A DNA stretch of 8,129 nt from Chryseobacterium sp. UBA6632 (GCA_002455915.1 DKLU01000305.1:1-8129), one strand, 5' to 3'. Positions 1-6,321 are shown, numbered from the stretch's first letter. Numbers and translations: made by a program. The notes: a model not told the origin generated them from the letters alone.

Positions 1-51
1 GGCTTCGGGAGTTTTTTAGTGAGAATAATATTAATTTTTAAATTATTAACA

Positions 52-708
52 ATGAAGAAGATCCTTTCAGCATTTTTATTGCTGACTTTTGCCCTTTTCT
101 TTTCACAAGAAAAAAAACCGATGTATTGGCAAGACATTCAAAATTTTAAAAAACTTGATAAAGAGATAGCACCTCCTAAAGATGCTATTCTTTTAATTGG
201 TAGCTCATCTTTCACAAAATGGACAGATGTTGCCAGTTATTTCCCTACTAAAACCATCATCAACAGAGGTTTTGGAGGATCAAGATTAATAGATTTGAAT
301 ACTTATTCTGAGGATCTTTTAAGCCCTTATCAGCCAAAGCAAATCATCATTTACTGCGGTGAAAATGATTTTGCTGACGATGATAAATTAAAGGTAAAAG
401 AGGTAACCAACAGATATGTTGCTTTTTACAAAAAAGTTCGTGAGAAATTTCCTAATATCGAAGTAGATTATATTTCTATCAAATATTCTCCGAGCCGCGA
501 AAAACTTTGGCCTCAAATGAAAGAAGCCAACCAGATTATCAAAGCTTTTATGGAAAAACAACCTAACTCAAAATTCATCGACATTACAAAAGCAATGGAA
601 GATGCGAATGGAAAAGTTAGAAAAGATCTTTTCGTAGGAGATATGCTCCACATGACGCCAGAAGGTTATAAAATCTGGACAAATGTGATGAATCCTTACA
701 TGAAATAA
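52..708 (+). CDS. Secreted SGNH/GDSL-family hydrolase
   Basis: A 218-aa exported hydrolase of the SGNH (GDSL lipase/esterase) superfamily, expected to cleave an ester or acetyl group on a lipid or carbohydrate in the periplasm or outside the cell. The substrate cannot be read from the sequence. Residues 1-18 form a Sec signal peptide (MKK, then a hydrophobic run ending FFS before Q19). The four blocks appear in order: block I GSSSF at 50-54, with Ser52 the likely nucleophile and Ser in place of the usual Asp of GDS; block II Gly in RGFGG at 72-76; block III GEND at 103-106; block V DMLH at 197-200, supplying Asp197 and His200. The length is normal for single-domain members. The frame is open upstream to a GTG at 19, but the ATG at 52 puts the signal peptide at the N-terminus. 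The TPR gene follows after 10 nt, probably co-transcribed. The family call is secure and the substrate unknown. Confidence 0.9.
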   Translation: MKKILSAFLLLTFALFFSQEKKPMYWQDIQNFKKLDKEIAPPKDAILLIGSSSFTKWTDVASYFPTKTIINRGFGGSRLIDLNTYSEDLLSPYQPKQIIIYCGENDFADDDKLKVKEVTNRYVAFYKKVREKFPNIEVDYISIKYSPSREKLWPQMKEANQIIKAFMEKQPNSKFIDITKAMEDANGKVRKDLFVGDMLHMTPEGYKIWTNVMNPYMK

Positions 709-718
709 TTTTTCAAGC

Positions 719-1690
719 ATGATAAAAAAACTAATAACCACTATATTTTCAATTCTTATTTGTTCTTTATTTTTTGGTCAGAAAACAAAAGAAAAGGTCC
801 CAAATACACAGGAAATTCTTAAAGAAATATCCGAGAAAACATGTAAATGTATTGATTCTATTAACGGCTACAATAAGATAAAAGATTCAATAAATAGAGA
901 AATTAATATATGTATCGATAAAACTGTTCTTGTTTATTCGATGAGTAAAAATTTAGCCAAAACAAATGCTGATATTGAAAGAGGAAAAATTAAAGATAAG
1001 AAAGTCAATATAACGATTAATTCAAATCCTGAATCTGAAGATTATAAAAAATCTTACTATGAAATAGAGGCAGATTTAATGAAAAATTGCCCAAGACTTA
1101 GGGATTTAGTAACGGCCGCAGAAAGTAAGTATGATGAAATAACTAAAAACCCAATAGCCCTTGATTTTTATAATAAAGCTATTGATGCGTCAAAAAAAGA
1201 GGATTGGAAAGATGCAATTAAGAATTATAAATTGGCCTTAGAAAAAGATCCAAAATTTATTTATGCATGGGATAATATAGGTATATGTTATAGAAGAATT
1301 GGAGAATATGATAATGCAATTAATGCATATAATAAATCTCTTGAAATTTATCCAAAAGGAAAAATGCCACTCCAAAATATTGCGATGACCTATGTTTACA
1401 AAAAAGAATATCAGAAAGCAATTGATGCTTATATGAATCTTGACAAAGTTTACCCAAATGATCCCGAAGTTTATTATGGAATTGGCCAAATATACTATGA
1501 CTACCTAAAAGATAATGAAAAGGCATTAGATTATATAGCAAAAGCGTACAATATCTATACTACTCAGAAGTCACCTTATAGAACAGATGCAGAAACTATT
1601 ATAGGTTATATTTATAAAAAGATGAAAGACGAAGGTAAGATTGATAAATTCAAAGAAATTTTAAAGAAAAATAATATCCGATTTGAATAA
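719..1690 (+). CDS. Secreted TPR-repeat protein with Cys-containing N-terminal domain
   Basis: A 323-aa exported protein with a signal peptide at about 1-20 (MIKK, hydrophobic core, FFG before Q21). The middle part (about 30-140) carries four cysteines, C42 and C44 in a TCKCID motif plus C65 and C124, which could form disulfides in the periplasm. From about 145 to 281 it has four tetratricopeptide repeats with the usual A/G/Y spacing: 145-178 (YNKAIDASKKEDWKDAI), 179-212 (AWDNIGICYRRIGEYDNAI), 213-246 and 247-281, followed by a helical tail. TPRs are protein-binding scaffolds, so this is probably an adaptor or a surface or periplasmic complex component; no enzymatic motif is visible. It follows the SGNH hydrolase by 10 nt with no ribosome-binding sequence in between, as is usual in Bacteroidota. 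Codon use is AT-rich with many ATA and AAT codons. The specific role is unknown. Confidence 0.88.
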   Translation: MIKKLITTIFSILICSLFFGQKTKEKVPNTQEILKEISEKTCKCIDSINGYNKIKDSINREINICIDKTVLVYSMSKNLAKTNADIERGKIKDKKVNITINSNPESEDYKKSYYEIEADLMKNCPRLRDLVTAAESKYDEITKNPIALDFYNKAIDASKKEDWKDAIKNYKLALEKDPKFIYAWDNIGICYRRIGEYDNAINAYNKSLEIYPKGKMPLQNIAMTYVYKKEYQKAIDAYMNLDKVYPNDPEVYYGIGQIYYDYLKDNEKALDYIAKAYNIYTTQKSPYRTDAETIIGYIYKKMKDEGKIDKFKEILKKNNIRFE

Positions 1691-1695
1691 CAACC

Positions 1696-1725
1696 AAAAA
1701 GTCCCTCAAATTGAGGGACTTTTTT
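1696..1725. terminator. Bidirectional intrinsic terminator between convergent genes
   Basis: A perfect 7-bp G+C-containing stem (GTCCCTC at 1701-1707 pairing with GAGGGAC at 1713-1719) encloses the loop AAATT. The stem is flanked by five A on the left and a run of six T on the right, so on either strand the hairpin is followed by a U-tract. It lies 5 nt after the TPR stop codon, and its right edge overlaps the stop codon of the helicase on the minus strand (1724-1726). One structure can therefore end both converging transcripts. Confidence 0.9.
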
Positions 1726-3076
1726 ATTTCTTCCTTTTCGATTTTGAAATTGCTTTTTGTTGCGCTCTGTTGGCTCCAAATTTTTTCGGAGCTTTTCTTT
1801 TTGAAGGGCCACCCCAGTTTTCTTTGGTGTTCTTTGCTTTCTTTTCGTGGAAAGCGCCTCCTCCATCATTCAACTTCACCTGAGCAGGGTTTTTCATAAC
1901 CACCTGATCTTCTTCCGAAGCAATCTTTTTAGGATTAATTTTCACTTCTTCAGGGAAATCGATGAATTTTAAATCTTTATCCATCAACACCTCAATATCA
2001 AGAATCAAAGGTTCTTCTTTTTTGGTAACGAAAGTAATTGCCTTTCCGTCTTTATCGGCTCTACCCGTTCTACCGATTCTGTGGATATATTGCTCAGGAA
2101 TATCCGGAGTTTCAAAGTTGATTACGTGCGTAATATTAGAAATATCCAAACCTCTCGCCATTACGTCGGTTGTAATTAAACCTCTTAGTTCTTCATTTTC
2201 AAAGCTTTTCATTGCTTTTAATCTGTAGTTTTGAGATTTATTGGAGTGAATAACATCAAACTGTTCAGGGAAAAGCTCATCAATTTTGGTAAACAAAAGA
2301 TCAGCATGCTTTTTATTATTATTGAAGATCAATACTTTGGACATATCCTCATTGTTCTTCAATAAGTTTTCAAGTAAATTAATTTTAGTATTAAAATTTT
2401 CTACTTTGTAAGCAGTTTGTTCAATTTTTTCAAGCGGAGTTCCAGATTTTGCCAAAGAAATTTCAACCGGATTTGCAAAATATTCATCCAGCATATCATC
2501 TACCGCTTCCGTCATCGTTGCAGAGAACAAAATATTCTGTCTCTTCTCCTTCATCATTTCGAAAATGTGCGTTAATTGCGGTCTGAAACCTAAGTTCAGC
2601 ATTTCATCAAACTCATCAATAATCAGTTTCTGAACTTCTTTTAAAGAGATTGCATTATCAATCGCCAAATCCATCACCCTTCCTGGTGTTCCTATCAAAA
2701 TATCACATCCCTCATTAAATAACAATTTCTGTGTATTGATATTTTTTCCACCATAAATTCCGATAACTCTTGCAGTAATATTTTCCGTTAATTTCTCAAC
2801 AATTTCCGTTACCTGTACTACCAATTCTCTCGTAGGAACCAATACCAAAACCGTTGGATTCCCGGTTTTATTATATTTCCACGTCTTCAAAACAGGTAAA
2901 AGATAAGCTAATGTTTTTCCGGTTCCTGTTTGTGCAATTCCCATCACATCTCTTCCTGAAAGTATCGGTTTGATACTTTTTTCCTGAATTGGTGTTGGTT
3001 CAAACAAATTAAGATCCGCTAAAACATCAAGAATTTTAACCGGAAGGTCAAAATCTGCAAAAGTGAGTTTTTCCAT
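1724..3076 (-). CDS. DEAD-box ATP-dependent RNA helicase (DEFD variant)
   Basis: A 450-aa cytoplasmic superfamily 2 RNA helicase that uses ATP to open short RNA duplexes, expected to act in ribosome assembly or mRNA turnover. All core motifs are visible in order: Q motif with upstream Phe and PTPIQ at 27-31; motif I AQTGTGKT at 48-55; Ia PTREL at 81-85; YGG at 108-110; Ib TPGR at 130-133; motif II as DEFD at 154-157 in place of DEAD; motif III SAT at 185-187; motif IV around LIFNNN at 249-254; motif V TTDVMARGLD at 302-311; motif VI HRIGRTGR at 332-339. The two RecA domains end near 380. A low-complexity, Lys/Arg-rich tail (410-450) probably binds RNA. The start is fixed because the next Met lies just before motif I, inside the Q-motif region. 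It has its own promoter and converges on the TPR gene. Closest in kind to RhlE/CsdA-type helicases; the exact orthologue cannot be assigned. Confidence 0.95.
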   Translation of the reverse strand: MEKLTFADFDLPVKILDVLADLNLFEPTPIQEKSIKPILSGRDVMGIAQTGTGKTLAYLLPVLKTWKYNKTGNPTVLVLVPTRELVVQVTEIVEKLTENITARVIGIYGGKNINTQKLLFNEGCDILIGTPGRVMDLAIDNAISLKEVQKLIIDEFDEMLNLGFRPQLTHIFEMMKEKRQNILFSATMTEAVDDMLDEYFANPVEISLAKSGTPLEKIEQTAYKVENFNTKINLLENLLKNNEDMSKVLIFNNNKKHADLLFTKIDELFPEQFDVIHSNKSQNYRLKAMKSFENEELRGLITTDVMARGLDISNITHVINFETPDIPEQYIHRIGRTGRADKDGKAITFVTKKEEPLILDIEVLMDKDLKFIDFPEEVKINPKKIASEEDQVVMKNPAQVKLNDGGGAFHEKKAKNTKENWGGPSKRKAPKKFGANRAQQKAISKSKRKK

Positions 3077-3080
3077 TTTG

Positions 3081-3088
3081 CAAAGATA
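3081..3088 (-). promoter_or_regulatory. Bacteroidota -7 promoter box of the helicase gene
   Basis: On the minus strand TATCTTTG is an exact match to the Bacteroidota -7 consensus TAnnTTTG. It ends only 4 nt before the ATG at 3076. Transcription would then start at or next to the start codon, giving a leaderless or nearly leaderless mRNA. The upstream -33 position has no clean TTTG (the nearest is TTCC, about 20 nt upstream of the box), so promoter strength is uncertain. Confidence 0.6.
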
Positions 3089-3109
3089 GGTAATTAATTT
3101 TGTAGTAAG

Positions 3110-3199
3110 GAAGCTGGAGGCTTGAAGCTAGAAGATTATCAACTTTATGCATATATTTCAAGTTGAATATCAACTTCCTTTCTTCCAACCTCCAGCTTC
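3110..3199. repeat. Imperfect 90-bp palindrome built from heptad repeats
   Basis: The outer arms are a perfect 11-bp inverted repeat, GAAGCTGGAGG at 3110-3120 and its complement at 3189-3199. Each arm is a tandem array of about four 7-bp units of the form GARGNWN. On the plus strand they start at 3110, 3117, 3124 and 3131. On the minus strand they start at 3199, 3192 and 3185, then, after a 1-nt slip, at 3177. Inside lie further complementary segments (AACTT at 3141-3145 with AAGTT at 3160-3164; GTTGA/TCAAC at 3162-3174) and a central ATGCAT at 3147-3152. The element sits 6 nt after the stop codon of the secreted FG-GAP-like gene and just upstream of the helicase promoter. Its RNA would fold into a long imperfect hairpin that could protect or end the upstream transcript. 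It has no protein-coding potential and resembles dispersed intergenic palindromes. Confidence 0.75.
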
Positions 3200-3205
3200 A
3201 GCCAT

Positions 3206-3715
3206 TTATTCCACTTTCACGCTTTTGCTGATAATTTTAATATCATCATCTTTCCAGACACTTGACGTAATGATTACGTATCCTTTTTTCTTCGGATCTT
3301 TTTTAATCGGAAATTTATCTTCTTCCCATTGAGAACAATGCGTGGAGATTGGTGAAACTAAAGGTTCCCATGCATTCTTTTTGTAAGTATACACATACAA
3401 CGGATGCCAGCAGCTTGTACACCAGCCGGGATAAAAAGCAATTTCGTCTTTACCGTCATTATTTAAGTCTCCAACGGTGTATAAAGTTCCGCTGTTAGCG
3501 GGAGAAATTTTAAATGACGGAATACTTTTATCACTGAAATAAATGGTTGTCTCGCAAACTCCGTCGCAATCATCATTACAATCGCTCACTTTTACGTAGG
3601 CGAATTCTTTTTTTCCGTCACCATTGAAGTCTCCCGAGAGACCATCTGATTTTTCAGATTGAGCAGATAATAAGGAAGAACAAAATGTAAATATGTATAA
3701 AATAAGTATTCTCAT
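3206..3715 (-). CDS. Small secreted protein with two FG-GAP/VCBS-like calcium loops
   Basis: A 169-aa exported protein. Residues 1-18 form a signal peptide (MRILILYIFTF to LLSA, then Q19). Two short Asp-rich loops of the FG-GAP/VCBS or EF-hand-like kind are visible: DFNGDGKKE at 29-37 and DLNNDGKDE at 83-91, each followed by a hydrophobic strand, as in beta-propeller calcium loops. Two copies are too few for a full seven-bladed propeller. Seven cysteines follow the signal peptide (C46, C50, C54, C99, C102 and C127 are in clear pairs or clusters such as WCTSCW at 98-103, alongside the signal-region C12), suggesting disulfides outside the cytoplasm. Function is unknown; calcium-stabilised binding or structure is inferred. 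It starts 16 nt after the UbiB-like kinase gene on the same strand and is probably co-transcribed with it. The heptad palindrome lies just downstream. Confidence 0.8.
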   Translation of the reverse strand: MRILILYIFTFCSSLLSAQSEKSDGLSGDFNGDGKKEFAYVKVSDCNDDCDGVCETTIYFSDKSIPSFKISPANSGTLYTVGDLNNDGKDEIAFYPGWCTSCWHPLYVYTYKKNAWEPLVSPISTHCSQWEEDKFPIKKDPKKKGYVIITSSVWKDDDIKIISKSVKVE

Positions 3716-3731
3716 AAGGTTATTTTTTAAT

Positions 3732-5384
3732 CTATTTCCTAGTAATTCTTAGTAAAATAATAATCACAAGCAGAACTGAAAAAACAAAACCAAGAACTGC
3801 CACAAGCGACATCTCTCCGATTCTAGGTCCCGATTCTGAAACAAAAACAATGGCTGTGGCAATAATATTAGCTCCTAAGATCATCGCTAAAATTAAATTG
3901 ACAATACTTGATTTTATGAGTTGATTCGTTTTTTCAATATTCTTTATTTCGCTGGAAACAGTGAATTTATTTTCGTCTAATTTCTGCAAAACAGAACGGA
4001 GTTCTCTGGGAATTTCATCCACATTATCCGTAAAATTCATTACCCTGTCGACACCTGTTTTAAAAAGATTCTGCGGACTGATCTTTCGCGCAAAGATTTT
4101 TTTCGTAAACGGACTTAAACTTTTTACCACATCCAGATCCGGATTGATATTTCGCCCGACTCCTTCTATTAAAGTAATTCCTTTAAATAAAAGATAGAAA
4201 TAATCAGGCATTTGAAGTCGGTTATGCGCCAGAACATCTTTCATTTTATTAATGATCTCCTGCGCATCGATTTCTTTTAATGAAGTACTGTGAACGAAAT
4301 TCAGAATATCTTCCACATCATTTTCAAATCTCCTTTCATCCGGAATTTCATAGCTTAAGGACATTTTTTTCAAATACCGAACAATTTTATGCGGATTTTT
4401 AGCTACGAAGCTTACAATTAAATTTTCAAGATCTTCCTTATCTTTTGGCGGAATTTTTCCTACCGCACCAAAATCTATAAAAACAACCTTTCCGTCTTTT
4501 TTAACTAAAATATTTCCTGCGTGAGGATCGGCATGAAAGAAGCCAAAATCCATAATTTGGGTTACAAAAAGTCGTAATCCAACTTCAGAAACTTTCACAG
4601 GGTCAAAATTATTGGCTAAAAGAAATGACTTATCTGTTACTTTTATTCCATCAATAAATTCCATACAAAGAACATTATTGTTAGAAAATTCTTCGTATAC
4701 TTTCGGAACATACGTTTCTTTATTATTTTTAAAATTTCGTTTAAACTGAAGAATATTTTCCTTTTCATTAATTAATGAAACCTCTTCCAGCAAAGATCTT
4801 TCAAAAGTAGAAATAGCCTGTTTCAGATTCAGTTTTTCACCCATTTCAGAATAGGATGAAACCAGCTTTTCCAAATCCTTAATCAACAACAAATCATCCT
4901 CAATGACTGACTGAACATCAGGTTTTTTCAATTTCAGAATCACTTCGCTTCCATCAAGCAAAGTTCCTTTATAAACCTGAGCGATAGAAGCGGTTGCCAA
5001 AGGTTTTGCCTCAATTTCTGCAAAATGTTCTTTCACGGAGATATTCAATTCGTTTTCCAGAATTTCTTCTACATTCATATCAACGGTTTCCACCTTATCC
5101 TGAAGTTTTTGTAACTCCTGAATAAGCTCTGCAGGAAGCAAATCTTCCCTGTTACTAAATGTCTGACCGAGCTTTACAAAAGTAGGTCCGAGTTCTTCCA
5201 AAACTAGCCTGATGCGTTCGTAAACCGTTCCTTTAGAAACAATTTCATCAGGATTTTCGGAAACCATTTGTTCCTGCTTATTTCCACCGTTCATTCTCGC
5301 CAGCATATCTTTAAAACCATATTTGCTCAATACGGAAATTAATCTGGCAGACCTTTTCAGCTTTCTCTGTTGCTTATCAAACAT
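3732..5384 (-). CDS. AarF/UbiB/ABC1-type atypical protein kinase-like protein, membrane-anchored
   Basis: A 550-aa member of the UbiB/COQ8/ABC1 family, ATPase or kinase-like proteins needed for isoprenoid quinone synthesis or lipid handling in organisms where they have been studied. Family hallmarks are present: KLGQ at 71-74 (the KxGQ motif), the Ala-rich loop ATASIAQVYKG at 130-140, a likely ATP-binding lysine K151 in VILKLKKP, a Glu-containing helix (LLEEVSLINEKEN at 198-210), HADPHAGN at 284-291 for catalysis and metal binding, and DFG at 304-306. Two C-terminal transmembrane helices lie at about 493-515 and 524-546, ending in RITRK, which anchor the domain to the membrane. Flavobacteria generally make menaquinone rather than ubiquinone, so a strict ubiquinone role is unlikely; a role in menaquinone or other membrane isoprenoids is inferred. 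It is the first gene of a minus-strand unit followed by the FG-GAP-like gene. No convincing promoter is visible upstream. Confidence 0.92.
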   Translation of the reverse strand: MFDKQQRKLKRSARLISVLSKYGFKDMLARMNGGNKQEQMVSENPDEIVSKGTVYERIRLVLEELGPTFVKLGQTFSNREDLLPAELIQELQKLQDKVETVDMNVEEILENELNISVKEHFAEIEAKPLATASIAQVYKGTLLDGSEVILKLKKPDVQSVIEDDLLLIKDLEKLVSSYSEMGEKLNLKQAISTFERSLLEEVSLINEKENILQFKRNFKNNKETYVPKVYEEFSNNNVLCMEFIDGIKVTDKSFLLANNFDPVKVSEVGLRLFVTQIMDFGFFHADPHAGNILVKKDGKVVFIDFGAVGKIPPKDKEDLENLIVSFVAKNPHKIVRYLKKMSLSYEIPDERRFENDVEDILNFVHSTSLKEIDAQEIINKMKDVLAHNRLQMPDYFYLLFKGITLIEGVGRNINPDLDVVKSLSPFTKKIFARKISPQNLFKTGVDRVMNFTDNVDEIPRELRSVLQKLDENKFTVSSEIKNIEKTNQLIKSSIVNLILAMILGANIIATAIVFVSESGPRIGEMSLVAVLGFVFSVLLVIIILLRITRK

Positions 5385-5497
5385 ACTCTATAAATGTGAA
5401 TGCAAATTACTCCAAAAATTATTCCTATACCATTCACTTTTTAAATTAAATTCATCTCCATAAATTAATATTAAACTTTATATTTATCCTAAAAAAG
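5385..5497. other. AT-rich divergent intergenic region with a weak plus-strand -7 box
   Basis: This 113-nt gap separates the minus-strand kinase gene from the plus-strand small-gene cluster, so it must hold two divergent promoters. On the plus strand TATATTTA at 5479-5486 matches the Bacteroidota -7 consensus at seven of eight positions and lies 11 nt before the ATG at 5498. No good TTG is found at the -33 distance. On the minus strand there is only a degenerate candidate. No repeat or RNA structure stands out. Confidence 0.35.
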
Positions 5498-5668
5498 ATG
5501 ATCAAATTAATTCGTTTTTGGTTTTGCTTCATTCCATCCGAAAAAATTCCATCAACCATACAATTAGGTTGTGGAGTTACAGCTTATAGTTATGAGGATG
5601 CACTATTACTTTCTATAATATTTACATTTACGAAACTAAATAAATATGAAAATTTTCAATTAAAATGA
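5498..5668 (+). CDS. Small 56-aa protein, probably a C-terminally truncated family member
   Basis: A 56-codon frame running from ATG at 5498 to TGA at 5666-5668. It starts MIKLIRFWFCFIPS and has a central LGCGVTAYSYEDALLL stretch (23-38). Its stop codon overlaps the next start as ATGA, the arrangement of translationally coupled genes, which argues that it is or was translated. From memory, 'GCGVTAYSYEDAL' is the conserved N-terminal core of a roughly 100-aa Bacteroidota family of unknown function; full members continue for another 50 or so residues, often ending with an NHxxPNMG and RGIW-type segment. None of that follows here; the last 15 or so residues look unrelated, so the gene appears truncated. 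It has no signal peptide or catalytic motif. An immunity-type role is only a guess from how such small genes cluster. Confidence is fair that it is a genuine gene or gene remnant, and low on function. Confidence 0.55.
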   Translation: MIKLIRFWFCFIPSEKIPSTIQLGCGVTAYSYEDALLLSIIFTFTKLNKYENFQLK

Positions 5669-6021
5669 TAAAAAGTCTAAGATTAATATTTATCTCATTA
5701 GTTTTACTTTCATGTAATGAGCATAAACTATTTTATAAGAAAATTGAAACTGGAAGCTATAAAATTGAAGGCTATACTTATGATAATTATACTGATAGAA
5801 TTTTCCCAAGCGAATTAATTATTATTCACAAACTTTCAAAACATACTATATTTAAATGTGAAAATTGTTACCGCGATTTTCACATGATACTAGAAAATAC
5901 ATTATTGATTTACGGAGGAAAAAGACTTGATAGTACCATTGCTCATGGTATAATTTTGAAGAAAATTCCAGTACCACAAAACTATAAATATAATCCACGA
6001 TTTTCTGATTCAGATGAATAA
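5665..6021 (+). CDS. Small putative lipoprotein of unknown function
   Basis: A 118-aa protein with a short lipoprotein signal: basic start MIKSLR, hydrophobic core, and lipobox LLSC with Cys17 as the lipidation site. No Lys-Asp/Glu surface-export signal follows the Cys (NEHK comes next), so retention in the periplasm-facing membrane is as likely as surface exposure. The mature part has mixed beta-like segments, a CENC motif at about 64-67 and a Ser/Asp-rich end. I do not recognise a family. The start overlaps the stop of the 56-codon gene (ATGA) and the end overlaps the next start by 8 nt, so the three genes form one tightly packed unit. A TACATTTA box at 5623-5630 could give this gene its own promoter inside the upstream frame. 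Base composition is more AT-rich than in the flanking housekeeping genes. Confidence 0.75.
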   Translation: MIKSLRLIFISLVLLSCNEHKLFYKKIETGSYKIEGYTYDNYTDRIFPSELIIIHKLSKHTIFKCENCYRDFHMILENTLLIYGGKRLDSTIAHGIILKKIPVPQNYKYNPRFSDSDE

Positions 6022-6286
6022 TTTCAACATAAAAAGCTCATTTAACATAGAAAGTAGGGATCTCTATATTATCACTGGTAATTTTGTTGACCCTCAACTA
6101 CAGTTGACAACATTAAAATACATATTAATAAACAATAAGAAAATATTAATTGATGAAATAAATGAGGTTATTATTAAGAATAAACTCTATTTTGCTCTTA
6201 CATTAAAGAGAAACAGTCTGGAGGATTCTACCTTAAATATAATTAAGTCTTTTAAAGAAAATGAAAAACTCACAATTGTTGAATAA
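6014..6286 (+). CDS. Small 90-aa protein, possible beta-barrel (EF-Tu domain 2-like) fold
   Basis: A 90-aa cytoplasmic protein without signal peptide or membrane segment. M1 is the only methionine, so the start at 6014 is the only ATG choice; it overlaps the lipoprotein gene by 8 nt, suggesting coupled translation. Alternating hydrophobic residues predict a mostly beta protein: FNIKSSFNIESRDLYIITG at about 4-22, KYILINNKKILI, EVIIKNKLYFALTL, and a final LTIV. The N-terminal pattern (F.I...F.I..R.LY.ITG followed by a turn) recalls the small beta-barrel of translation-factor domain 2 seen in short Bacteroidota proteins, but the usual glycines (GxI..G....G) are missing. This resemblance is weak and is inference only. 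Being last in the overlapping trio, it probably shares their role, which is unknown. Confidence 0.7.
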   Translation: MNNFNIKSSFNIESRDLYIITGNFVDPQLQLTTLKYILINNKKILIDEINEVIIKNKLYFALTLKRNSLEDSTLNIIKSFKENEKLTIVE

Positions 6287-6292
6287 AAATAT

Positions 6293-6300
6293 TATATTTA
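6293..6300 (+). promoter_or_regulatory. Possible -7 box for the bacteriocin-like peptide gene
   Basis: TATATTTA matches the Bacteroidota -7 consensus TAnnTTTG at seven of eight positions and lies 21 nt before the ATG at 6322. The nearest upstream TTG (6276-6278) is 14 nt from the box, shorter than the usual spacing of about 19-21. The region is very AT-rich, so a chance match is possible. If used, it would transcribe the peptide gene separately from the overlapping trio. Confidence 0.3.
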
Positions 6301-6321
6301 CAATAATACAATAACTAAACC

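Noticed and set aside
1..19. Possible end of an upstream plus-strand gene (frame 2 reads ASGVF then TAG at 17-19)
   Set aside because: Only five codons are visible, and the other two frames are also open or stop soon after, so no product or frame can be supported.
19..51. Upstream GTG start for the SGNH hydrolase
   Set aside because: It would add 11 residues ahead of a well-formed signal peptide; the ATG at 52 is the better start.
1238..1541. Two minus-strand frames inside the TPR gene
   Set aside because: They lie wholly within a well-supported gene, have no domain or start signal, and reflect its AT-rich codons.
1612..2228. Open frames opposite or within the helicase tail (1612-1869 minus, 1683-1899 and 1962-2228 plus)
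   Set aside because: These are shadows of the helicase reading frame; two of them also run through the terminator hairpin.
3147..3332. 61-codon plus-strand frame across the palindrome
   Set aside because: It starts inside the repeat and continues antisense to the secreted FG-GAP-like gene; there is no coding signal of its own.
3961..4197. 78-codon plus-strand frame within the kinase gene
   Set aside because: Antisense shadow of a clear kinase-family gene.
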